Shown here: piece after piece, positions 17,561 through 25,332 of the stretch
Layout of the letters: the number at the start of each line of letters is the position of its first letter
Numbering within the stretch: position 1 is the first letter of the stretch
DNA from: Bacteroidales bacterium
GTDB taxonomy: Bacteria > Bacteroidota > Bacteroidia > Bacteroidales > P3
Direction: 5' to 3'
Assembly (NCBI GenBank): GCA_024400565.1
Contig: JAKSMQ010000003.1
Span: 17,303-81,302, forward strand
DNA length: 64,000 nucleotides
Notes under the pieces: model-generated
What the model saw: the letters and a program-made list of their open reading frames with translations, nothing else
Told to the model about the DNA's origin: nothing
Database searches by the model: none
Program-made: the position numbers and the translations under genes

Positions 17561-18280
17561 ATGATCTACGAAAAGCCATTTACAATCTACACGCTGCTTA
17601 GCGACCGCTATGCACGTATAACCCCTCAGGCTACAGCACAGTTGCTTCAGGAGGTGGCTGAGATGCATTGTACTGAGACGGGTATAGGCTATCACGATAT
17701 CATCAAGGAAAACAAAATCTGGGTTCTTACCCGAGTAAGTTATCGTTTTGTCGGCCGTTTCCCAAGACTCGATGAGCAGGTCAGACTTCGCACATGGAGT
17801 AAAGGATGCAACGGACTGATAGCTACCCGTGAGTTTGAGATACTCTCTTCGATGAACGAGGTGCTTGTTGCTGCTACATCCCAATGGGTTGTAATGGATA
17901 TTCAGACTCGTAGGGTATGCCGTTTAGGGCAGGATTACCTGGCTGATTATGAGCATCACGACCGTTCGGCCCTTACTTTCGAAGCTCCTAAACTGAGATT
18001 ACCCGAAGGTATGGAGACTATTGCGGAGATTCCTGTAGAGTTTTCCAATATCGATAAAGCGCAGCATGTCAACAACTCTGAATATATCCGCTGGGCTATG
18101 AACTATATGCCTGCTGAGCATCAGGAGAGTGGCTTGCGCGCAATTGATATCAACTACAACATGGAAACACGCCCCGGTGAGACTATCAAGATTCAGAGTA
18201 AGACTGAAGGGAAAGAGACCTATTTCTCTTTCTCCAACGATAGAGGCCTGTCTGTAAATTGTAGAATGGAAGCTCGATAA
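17561..18280 (+). CDS. Acyl-ACP thioesterase (FatA/FatB-like)
   Basis: The 239-residue protein is a tandem hot-dog thioesterase that releases fatty acids from acyl-ACP. The N-terminal hot-dog begins EKPFTIYTLLSDRYARITPQ, and ENKIWVLTRVSYRF is typical of the family. The catalytic region of the second hot-dog is NIDKAQHVNNSEYIRW (about residues 165-180); the conserved Asp and His are present, but the Asn of the plant DxNxHVNN motif is Ala here. It follows argS and ends at a strong terminator. Confidence 0.88.
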   Translation: MIYEKPFTIYTLLSDRYARITPQATAQLLQEVAEMHCTETGIGYHDIIKENKIWVLTRVSYRFVGRFPRLDEQVRLRTWSKGCNGLIATREFEILSSMNEVLVAATSQWVVMDIQTRRVCRLGQDYLADYEHHDRSALTFEAPKLRLPEGMETIAEIPVEFSNIDKAQHVNNSEYIRWAMNYMPAEHQESGLRAIDINYNMETRPGETIKIQSKTEGKETYFSFSNDRGLSVNCRMEAR

Positions 18281-18308
18281 GGTAGTTCTATATTCAAAAC
18301 TAGATAAC

Positions 18309-18357
18309 AAGAATGGTACGTGAGTCGATACTTGACCTGTGTACCATTCTTCTTTTT
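18309..18357 (+). terminator. Rho-independent terminator after the thioesterase gene
   Basis: AAGAATGGTAC (18309-18319) pairs perfectly over 11 bp with GTACCATTCTT (18341-18351), followed by CTTTTT. Confidence 0.85.
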
Positions 18358-18551
18358 AGGATTCTGGACGTTCTTCTCTTGAGTTAGAAAGGCGTTATTT
18401 CATTATGTAGATATAAGCTATAGTTGTATCTTAACTGGATTCCTGTTAGCCTATAGTTCATTAAGAATTATAGGCTTATCCGTTACGGGTAGTTTATCAT
18501 ACTTGAGGTAGACGGGTTGTCATATATGAGATGGAAAAGTATACTGGTCGG

Positions 18552-18639
18552 GTGTGATAAGTATGCTGTTTGAGTGTGATAAGTATGCTGTTTGAGTGTG
18601 GTAAATATGCTGTTTACAAGTGATAAGAATGCTGTTTAG
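18552..18639. repeat. 22-bp tandem repeat, four units
   Basis: Units at 18552-18573 and 18574-18595 are identical (GTGTGATAAGTATGCTGTTTGA spans each, quoted here as GTGTGATAAG + TATGCTGTTTGA). Units 18596-18617 and 18618-18639 carry a few substitutions. A fifth partial unit (GGCTGTTTACC) follows. The same core, AAGTATGCTGTTTA, recurs at 46918. The rest of the 18358-18708 gap shows no gene. Confidence 0.9.
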
Positions 18640-18708
18640 AATGGCTGTTTACCATGCTTGTGAGTTAGCTCCAGTTGGACTATCTATCCGTTATTGATAG
18701 TGTGAACA

Positions 18709-18750
18709 GGAGAGAAAAAGAAGAGAGGTACCCGATAGGGGGGACCTCTC
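18709..18750 (-). terminator. Terminator of the microprotein/transglutaminase unit
   Basis: On the minus strand GAGAGGT (18750-18744) pairs with ACCTCTC (18730-18724), with additional C/G pairing inside, followed by TTCTTTTTCTC. Confidence 0.75.
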
Positions 18751-18756
18751 TATTAT

Positions 18757-18846
18757 TCAGTCTTTATGTTTCTTCTTCCTGTCGAAATATAACATTCCGA
18801 TTGTCCAGAGAATGGCACAAAAGAGTGCCCATGCGGCTCCTGTCAT
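18757..18846 (-). CDS. 29-residue single-pass membrane microprotein
   Basis: An ATG at 18846 starts 8 nt after the stop codon of the transglutaminase-like gene and encodes 29 residues, stopping at TGA 7 nt before the terminator stem. It begins MTGAAWALFCAILWTIGM, a clean hydrophobic helix of about 17 residues, then LYFDRKKKHKD, a positively charged cytoplasmic-type tail. Its placement exactly between an upstream gene and a terminator, and its helix-plus-basic-tail design, favour a real gene. I know of no named family; it may assist or anchor the neighbouring envelope proteins (inference). Confidence 0.65.
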   Translation of the reverse strand: MTGAAWALFCAILWTIGMLYFDRKKKHKD

Positions 18847-18854
18847 AATGGTCG

Positions 18855-20408
18855 TTATTTGATGATAAAGCTACGATAAGTATCCCAGTCTATCATCCAA
18901 TTGCGGAAGGTTTTGTAGTGTTTCTTGTTAGAGATGATGTCCTGTTCTATCTTCAGATAACGTTCAACGGTAACAATATTGCCTTCCTGAGAAATGTTGA
19001 TTCTCATCTGTCCAAGGTCTTTATTCTTCTTTTCAATGCTGACAGGTTTGCCTACCATGTGCATTCCTTCGGGGAGGGTTATCTTATAGATATAGCATTC
19101 ATCCTGTTTACCTACTGCAAGAGGAGCAGTACGATTGGCAGTAAGAAGTCCAGCGTTTATTCTAAAGGATTTGTCGTTAGGAAGAGTAATCTTGTTGTAT
19201 CTGCCTGCCATGGGAGAAATCAAGTCCTTATAGTCAAGCTGAACGGTAGGATTCTTGTTTTCGCTATTATCCTTGCTGGGGGTTACATTGTTCTTGCTGA
19301 TAGGTGAGAAGTCGTAGTTGGTACCATTTAGGGGCAGTCTGACTTTAATCATTTCGGGAATAACATAGCTCATCTGGCTGAATCCTTCGGCAGAACCTTC
19401 GATAATAGTGGCCTCTCCAAGACCAGCTTGGCGGAAGAGATTGGCAAGCAAGAAAGCCTTTTCTATTGCAGTACCACAATTATCCTTCCAGGTTTTTGAG
19501 GGTTGGGAGGTCTCAAGAGCCATCTCTATGGGCGAAATAGAATTGTAGTGTACATAGTCTACAACATAATCTCTCAGTTGAAGAGCAAAGGTGAGAGGGT
19601 TGTCGTTGTGGCAGGTAGCAATGATGTCTTCTGCTTCAGCAATAGGTTCGTATTCCCATTTTGTGGTTTCTTTCTTAGGATAATTGGAAATACCTACGAT
19701 AGGATAGAGTTCACGTGCCTGAGGTAAGTAGGATGCCTGGTAGGTTTGGGCGATATCTGTAAAGATGAGATGGAAGTTGTGGGAGTCATCGTTAATCTCC
19801 TGGCATTTGAAATCAAATGTCGGATTACTTACAGTATGGAAGTATTCGCTCTCTTTATTGTTGAAATCTGCGATGATTTCATATTTCTTTACAGGACAAT
19901 CCTGAGGGATGACAAAGTAATCTTGAATGATGTTAGACTTGAGGTTTGTAATTGTGTAGTCGAGTACAATTGTGCAGCCAATCTCCATTCCACAATGAAC
20001 AATAGCCATTTCACGTATTCCGTTCAGATGAGCACAGTCGACACAGTTAGAAGGTAATTGCTCTACATAGCCCTGAGGGTTCATCTCAACGCGTTTGCCA
20101 TCAGCCTGAATGGTGTAGCATTCGTTGATAGTCACCTTCTGGGTGGCGGGGTTCCATACAATAAAACTCTCTCCCTTGTCAGCATAGGCAGTAAGTGCAC
20201 GATTGCGTAGAATCTTTATTTCTTTGCGATATCTGATAGAAGAGGTGTTGTCTGCATTGGATTTGTATTCGCGAAGTATCAGCTGATATTCAGCATCAGG
20301 GCCATTGTTTGATGCTGGAACATAAACTCCATTGTAGAGACTGTTGCTCTGAGCCATAGTCGCAAGGCCAATGGCCATACAAGCTAAAAGTGTAAATAAG
20401 TGTTTCAT
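18855..20408 (-). CDS. DUF3857/transglutaminase-like exported protein, probably catalytically dead
   Basis: The 517-residue protein has a signal peptide (about 1-19, ending TMAQ). Residues about 50-210 are a DUF3857-type beta domain. The transglutaminase-like core holds DNCGTAIEKAFLLANLFRQA (about 308-327) with the expected Cys. The His position, usually HxWxEV, reads SYVIPEMIKVRL, and the Asp position is YDFSPI; no His is visible, so a Cys-His-Asp triad seems incomplete. It follows the related 655-residue gene by 18 nt. Probably a periplasmic or surface structural or binding protein; the substrate is unknown. Confidence 0.8.
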   Translation of the reverse strand: MKHLFTLLACMAIGLATMAQSNSLYNGVYVPASNNGPDAEYQLILREYKSNADNTSSIRYRKEIKILRNRALTAYADKGESFIVWNPATQKVTINECYTIQADGKRVEMNPQGYVEQLPSNCVDCAHLNGIREMAIVHCGMEIGCTIVLDYTITNLKSNIIQDYFVIPQDCPVKKYEIIADFNNKESEYFHTVSNPTFDFKCQEINDDSHNFHLIFTDIAQTYQASYLPQARELYPIVGISNYPKKETTKWEYEPIAEAEDIIATCHNDNPLTFALQLRDYVVDYVHYNSISPIEMALETSQPSKTWKDNCGTAIEKAFLLANLFRQAGLGEATIIEGSAEGFSQMSYVIPEMIKVRLPLNGTNYDFSPISKNNVTPSKDNSENKNPTVQLDYKDLISPMAGRYNKITLPNDKSFRINAGLLTANRTAPLAVGKQDECYIYKITLPEGMHMVGKPVSIEKKNKDLGQMRINISQEGNIVTVERYLKIEQDIISNKKHYKTFRNWMIDWDTYRSFIIK

Positions 20409-20426
20409 AAGTAGGGTAGGAGTCTT

Positions 20427-22394
20427 TTATTTGGTTAATACAATGTTGGTTGTTGCAAGAGTCTTCTGATTTTTGACAGCCTGTCTGAATGCAGACCAGT
20501 CTTCAGACTGATAAACACGCTTGTTGAACATGGCGCATTCTCCGAAATGGAGAGTCTTACCATCGTCGCTAAGCTGGTAGCCGCAGCCGAAATCAACAGC
20601 AGGATGAACTACGCTCTGAACAGCGCGAGTGTTGCTGCCAAACTCAAACTTGGTATATTTACCAGGAAGTTTTATTTCTTCCTTGATGTCAACCAAACGG
20701 GAGCAAGCATCGGCAAAAGCATATTCGCGCTTCTCGGTATTCTCATCAAAATAGAGATGGCTCATGGCGCGCTGATAGAAATTGCGTGCGCTGAGAGGTA
20801 TAAAGACGAGATTGTCTCCGTCTACTATAGCATAGTTGGGTATTTCAAAGGTGTAGGTGATGCATACAGGCTGGTCTAGATATCGGTCTGGGTTGGTATG
20901 AGATACCGACTTGATAATGGCAGCAGGGCATATCTTGGTCAACTCCATGGCAAGATTGCCCTCCCATTCAGAGGTGCGACCTCCCATTACGCTACGAACA
21001 GCCTTGTCACTCTGGCCTTCAGCAGTAATAGTAATAGTACCGGAGAGGGTTCCTTTGGAGTTAATCTTGGTGTCTGCTTTAATACGAACATAATGTTTTT
21101 CGGCAGGAGATACGGGCGTGTACATCAAGTCAGCGCCTTGAGGCATGCCGATAAGATAACCCTGTTGCTGTTCGGCACTACTCCAAAGTTCTCGCACATT
21201 GGGTACCCAAGTAGGATCGAGCATTATCATTTCTCCATTGCGACGCTGTACGGCACATACGCTATGGTTGAACTGGTCGGCAGGAATTGCATCAATACGT
21301 TCGTGAGCCATAGTCATAGCTGCATAAGCTTTGAAACCTGCTGCACGCAACATAGTGACTAGCATACCGGCTTTGTCTTTGCAGACACCACAACGATCAT
21401 GCCAATTCATCTCTGCATTGTGAAGAGTAAAGCCTTCACCATCTCCCATAGAGATACCAGCATAGCGCATATTATCAGCTACCCAATGGGTAAGAACGCT
21501 GATAGAATCCAACTCGGTTTTGGCATCTTTGAGTAATTCTTTGACCTTAGCAGTAACCTCAGGAATGGTGTTGAAGCTGCCATAAGTCTCATTGACGCCA
21601 TAGAACCATACACTCTTGGCCTGCCAGTTGGGAGAGGTAGAGAGAAGAAGTTTACACAGAACATCGTTGTCGGCAACCATCTGACGCTCGTGCTTAATGG
21701 GCATGATGTCTTTCTTGGTGAAAGTATAGACAGTTCTATCGCCTTCTACACTATTGGTAGTAGTCACTTCGCCGTTGTATACCTGGAAATGAAGATTCTT
21801 GTTAGTAAGTACATTTACTTTATAGAACTTTTCCTGAACAGGCTGTTCGCTCCAGAAAGGTACGATATCATAGAAGTGTCCCTTCATAGGAGGAATGTAA
21901 CGGCTATCGTCACCCTGAAGAAGTGCATAGGTAAATCCTTTGCGGAAGGTACGATATTCAATCTCATCATTAGGTTCGAGATGTCCGACAGATATCATCT
22001 TCTGACTGGCACCCCAATATATCATACGTGCAGGAGCAATATAGTTAAATACTTCTGCCGTGCCTTCAATGCGGTTACCCTTCTCGTCGGCTCGGTATAA
22101 TACTTCTTTATCGCCACCAGCATGATGGATAATTACTTCGCGAAACTCGACAAAAGCACTTTGAGGGTCGTAATCAAGCTTGATTGTATTGTTGACTTTT
22201 GCACCCTCACGGTCGAGAATACAGATTCGTTTGTGGTTGTTCACATAGCTGAGTCCGCTCTCTTCCATATAGACATCGGTAGAGTCGTAGCGGGTTACCT
22301 GGTGATAACCTTTGTATTTAGGCAGAGCTTGTTCCTGGGCAGCAATCGAAAAGCCAAAGGCCATCAATGCTGCAAAGATAAGTGTTCGTTTCAT
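20427..22394 (-). CDS. DUF3857 and transglutaminase domain exported protein
   Basis: The 655-residue protein has a signal peptide (about 1-18). A DUF3857 domain (about 55-210) is followed by a transglutaminase core with a full triad: Cys in HDRCGVCKDKAGM (about 330-342), His in FNHSV (about 375) and Asp in MLDPTW (about 393). The C-terminal part (about 430-655) is a beta-rich DUF3858-like region. Members of this family in Bacteroidetes are exported and often lie near polysaccharide or envelope genes; they may act as peptidases or crosslinking enzymes. It forms a pair with the divergent, His-lacking paralogue downstream. Confidence 0.85.
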   Translation of the reverse strand: MKRTLIFAALMAFGFSIAAQEQALPKYKGYHQVTRYDSTDVYMEESGLSYVNNHKRICILDREGAKVNNTIKLDYDPQSAFVEFREVIIHHAGGDKEVLYRADEKGNRIEGTAEVFNYIAPARMIYWGASQKMISVGHLEPNDEIEYRTFRKGFTYALLQGDDSRYIPPMKGHFYDIVPFWSEQPVQEKFYKVNVLTNKNLHFQVYNGEVTTTNSVEGDRTVYTFTKKDIMPIKHERQMVADNDVLCKLLLSTSPNWQAKSVWFYGVNETYGSFNTIPEVTAKVKELLKDAKTELDSISVLTHWVADNMRYAGISMGDGEGFTLHNAEMNWHDRCGVCKDKAGMLVTMLRAAGFKAYAAMTMAHERIDAIPADQFNHSVCAVQRRNGEMIMLDPTWVPNVRELWSSAEQQQGYLIGMPQGADLMYTPVSPAEKHYVRIKADTKINSKGTLSGTITITAEGQSDKAVRSVMGGRTSEWEGNLAMELTKICPAAIIKSVSHTNPDRYLDQPVCITYTFEIPNYAIVDGDNLVFIPLSARNFYQRAMSHLYFDENTEKREYAFADACSRLVDIKEEIKLPGKYTKFEFGSNTRAVQSVVHPAVDFGCGYQLSDDGKTLHFGECAMFNKRVYQSEDWSAFRQAVKNQKTLATTNIVLTK

Positions 22395-22477
22395 TCTTGT
22401 TTAATAATAGATATGAGACTTTAGTTTTGTTTCAGTATAAAATAGGTATTACATTAATATTATGCAAGAGTCTTGCA

Positions 22478-23680
22478 TCAATTATTAATGTTTCTGCACT
22501 TGTCAAGAAGGCGAATAAAAAGGGTTAATGCTATCGGAAATACTGCTGCATTGAAACTCTGAGGCAAGAACCAGAATCCGATGAGGGTAACCAGTTCGAG
22601 CAGCATTCCGAAATACAGTACAACTTTATTGCTCTTTCGCAGACGAATAGCATAATAGATAAAGAATGGGTTGGCCCACAATATGTTCCAATTAAGCTTG
22701 GTGCAATAGTGGTTTGTGGCGAACCACATAAGAATGAAGAGAATAGAAAGAAGACTAACTATCCAGAATAGAATCTCATCCAGCCATACTAAGCGTTTCT
22801 GCTTAGCCCATCCGAATATTGTAAGTGCCAATACAATAATGAATAACAGCCAAAAACAGAGTGTAGGACTGAAACTCTCGGGAATAGGAGGAAGGTCTGA
22901 GTTGAGTAACTGGCGCTTTTCTCCAAGAATGAACATAGTATTTCCTAAACTATCCACTTGAGGAATGAGTTTCCCGTTTGCATCCTTTATCTTGAAAGCT
23001 GTTGTATCAGTTTGTATCATCATCTCCAAGGGAGAGAAGAGATACTCGTTGCTATTGCAAAGCTTATCACATCTTTGTCCCAAGAGAAGGTCTACACCCA
23101 ATCTCCACCATAGGAGTTTCTCGGTAGGAGCGTAAAGAAGGTCTCGATAGGTTACAGCATTATCTACGTCAGAAGGCTCAAATACATAGCGATGGCACAG
23201 ACTGCCATTGATGATATCGCGTATTCGAGTGGCGCAATTATCGCGGAAGAAATCATATTTGTAATATCTGTTCTCAGGAAGATAGTTGTGCTCTAGGAGA
23301 ATGAACAGATTGTTCCTTTCCTGTCTAGTCAGGTTGAGATGCTGTTCCCAAACACTACGACGTTCGTAGTTATATGCACCTATAAAATCAGAATATCTGT
23401 CGCGCGATATGCAATAGTCTAATCTTCCCTGTGCAAACTTCAGATAAAAGTTCTTTGTAGAAAAATCAAAAGTTCCGTAATTGTATACTAAATCGATATT
23501 AAGAGTGCTATCGCAGACTCGAATTGCAGAATGTCCCCAGGTTGTATAGAATTCTTCTCCTGGTCCGCATGTAAGCAAAGATACGAATGATGAATCACCA
23601 AATTGGGCTTCAATCATTTGAGCTTTTAGGCCTGGCAATGTCACAAGTGTGAGCAATATCAAAAAAAATGTCTTTTTCAT
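22478..23680 (-). CDS. DUF4105 (Lnb N-terminal-like) membrane protein
   Basis: The 400-residue protein has a signal peptide (about 1-20). Residues about 25-190 match the DUF4105 domain: TTWGHSAIRV carries the conserved His and DFFRDNCATRIRD the conserved Cys. This domain is related to the periplasmic part of Lnb lipoprotein transacylases of low-GC Gram-positives. The C-terminal part has about four transmembrane helices (from residue 280), ending in a short basic tail. A Cys/His-dependent acyl or peptide transfer is plausible but unproven. Its ATG overlaps the stop of the preceding gene (TAATG). Confidence 0.85.
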   Translation of the reverse strand: MKKTFFLILLTLVTLPGLKAQMIEAQFGDSSFVSLLTCGPGEEFYTTWGHSAIRVCDSTLNIDLVYNYGTFDFSTKNFYLKFAQGRLDYCISRDRYSDFIGAYNYERRSVWEQHLNLTRQERNNLFILLEHNYLPENRYYKYDFFRDNCATRIRDIINGSLCHRYVFEPSDVDNAVTYRDLLYAPTEKLLWWRLGVDLLLGQRCDKLCNSNEYLFSPLEMMIQTDTTAFKIKDANGKLIPQVDSLGNTMFILGEKRQLLNSDLPPIPESFSPTLCFWLLFIIVLALTIFGWAKQKRLVWLDEILFWIVSLLSILFILMWFATNHYCTKLNWNILWANPFFIYYAIRLRKSNKVVLYFGMLLELVTLIGFWFLPQSFNAAVFPIALTLFIRLLDKCRNINN

Positions 23681-24228
23681 TAATGCCTTCTTCTAGGTTT
23701 AAAGTATGGTTTTACTGAATAAATTAGAGAAAAATCTTGATAAGAATCCACGTAGACCCAATACCAAACAGGTGGATCATATTCGCAGAGTTCGGGATGG
23801 CTTAACGTTAAAGTAGAATCTCTTTCTGAGGGGATGAACCAATCATCTCGACTCTCACCACATAATGCAAAGGTTGCATTACGGTATTTCAAATAGCCGT
23901 AAGCATTAGCATCCATTAATGTATCTATGCAGTTGATCTCAACTCTAATCCAATATGCATTAGTGTCGGATTGGCTAAATGGAGACTTCTTGCTAATAAA
24001 AAAATTGAAGTTATAGTTTTCGACCCATAGAGGATTATGGTTGTTGCAAGTAGAGATAATATCGTTGAGAAGAGGATAGATTCTCGGATGAACTATCTCA
24101 TATTCTTGAATGGTTTTCTCAATCGTGTAATAGTCGGTTGTACTATCGATTTGAGCCTGAGCAGGATAATCCCATAATACAACAGAAATGAGTGCCAGAA
24201 GGGAAAAAGTATGAAATAGTTGTTTCAT
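23680..24228 (-). CDS. Small exported protein of unknown function
   Basis: From the ATG at 24228 the protein has 182 residues with a signal peptide (about 1-26, MKQLFHTFSLLALISVVLW, ending AQAQ). A start at 24246 would put six polar residues before the signal and is less likely. The mature part is acidic and aromatic-rich, with no motif I recognise; two Cys and several Trp are spread along it. It sits between an MscS channel gene and the DUF4105 gene with overlapping or nearly overlapping junctions, so it belongs to that transcription unit. Confidence 0.7.
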   Translation of the reverse strand: MKQLFHTFSLLALISVVLWDYPAQAQIDSTTDYYTIEKTIQEYEIVHPRIYPLLNDIISTCNNHNPLWVENYNFNFFISKKSPFSQSDTNAYWIRVEINCIDTLMDANAYGYLKYRNATFALCGESRDDWFIPSERDSTLTLSHPELCEYDPPVWYWVYVDSYQDFSLIYSVKPYFKPRRRH

Positions 24229-24235
24229 AAGATTA

Positions 24236-25249
24236 TTATTCTGCATTATTTACACCATGCACCTGAACCTGGGGAAACGGAATCTCGATATCGGCATCAT
24301 ATAGTGCATTGTAAATATTTTCACGTATACGTTTCCATACTGTCCAATAGTCTTCAACCGTTACCCACATCCACATAGAGAAATCAACAGAGCTGTCACC
24401 CAGATTGCTGACACAGACCGAAGGGGCTGGGTCCTGAAGTATAAGTTCGTCGGCTTTGATAACATTCATCAAGACTTCCTTGGCTCTTGTGAGGTCGGTA
24501 CCATAAGCGACAGAAGCTACAACTTCGAGTCGTATTTTGGGCTCGTCTGTATGGTTGATGATAGTTGATGTGGCCAGTTGTGAATTTGGTACAATGATAA
24601 TTCGTCCGTTGAATGGGCGGATTATAGTGTTGAATATGCGGATATCTTTTACATATCCTTTATATTGACCGCTTTCTATGTAGTCACCTACGCGGAATGG
24701 TTTCAAAAGAAGAATAATTACGCCAGAGGCAAAATTCTGGAGAGTGCCTTGCAAAGCCATACCAATAGCAAGGCCTGCGGCACCAATGATTGCGATGAAT
24801 GATGTTGCTTTGATTCCGATGACATCCATTGCCATTATCACAAGCATAACTTTCATCAATACGTCTACTAAACTGGTAAGGAATCCTTTCAAGGATGCTT
24901 CAGCACCACGTTTTTCTAATAGCTTTGTGATGGATCGCTTCAATACACGGATAAGTTTGAATCCGATCCATAGAATAAGGATTGCTCCAATTAGTTTTGG
25001 TACAAACTTAAGAGTCAGTTCGATGAGAGAACTGATGGCATCTATTATGATGGGGTTTTGGCCGGTTACAATATCTTTTACATCTGAAAAGGACGAGATA
25101 TTGGACAAGGAATCTCTGACAGCATGGTTGATGCTGTCGGCCTGGGTGAGAACATTATCTATAGGTTGAGATACCTTTTCTGCATTTTGCGCAGTTGCCT
25201 GTTGGGCTGCTGCTGCCAAAATGTTAGAACCGTCGTCAGATTGAAGCAT
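24236..25249 (-). CDS. Small-conductance mechanosensitive channel (MscS family)
   Basis: The 337-residue protein (ATG at 25249; an upstream TTG would add three residues) has an N-terminal hydrophilic part, three to four transmembrane helices (about 75-185), and the MscS pore helix AAGLAIGMALQGTLQNFASG (about 165-185). The beta domain GDYIESGQYKGYVKDI and the alpha/beta C-terminal domain with RIIIVPNSQLATSTIIN follow. Such channels release solutes on hypo-osmotic shock. It heads the unit with the small exported protein and DUF4105. Confidence 0.92.
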   Translation of the reverse strand: MLQSDDGSNILAAAAQQATAQNAEKVSQPIDNVLTQADSINHAVRDSLSNISSFSDVKDIVTGQNPIIIDAISSLIELTLKFVPKLIGAILILWIGFKLIRVLKRSITKLLEKRGAEASLKGFLTSLVDVLMKVMLVIMAMDVIGIKATSFIAIIGAAGLAIGMALQGTLQNFASGVIILLLKPFRVGDYIESGQYKGYVKDIRIFNTIIRPFNGRIIIVPNSQLATSTIINHTDEPKIRLEVVASVAYGTDLTRAKEVLMNVIKADELILQDPAPSVCVSNLGDSSVDFSMWMWVTVEDYWTVWKRIRENIYNALYDADIEIPFPQVQVHGVNNAE

Positions 25250-25283
25250 ATTACACAATGAGAGATTTTATTAGTAATAAAAT

Positions 25284-25319
25284 AGCCGAAGAGCCTGACT
25301 GATGTCAAGCCCTTCGACT
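25284..25319 (-). terminator. Terminator of the gcvT-DUF1015 unit
   Basis: AGCCGAAGAGC (25284-25294) pairs over 11 bp with GCCCTTCGACT (25309-25319), the mismatches being G-U pairs only in the minus-strand transcript. ATTTTATT follows. Confidence 0.8.
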
Positions 25320-25332
25320 ATAAATGGTTGAA

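Noticed and set aside
18552-18639. CRISPR-like array
   Set aside because: Repeats are directly adjacent without unique spacers and no cas gene is present in the window.
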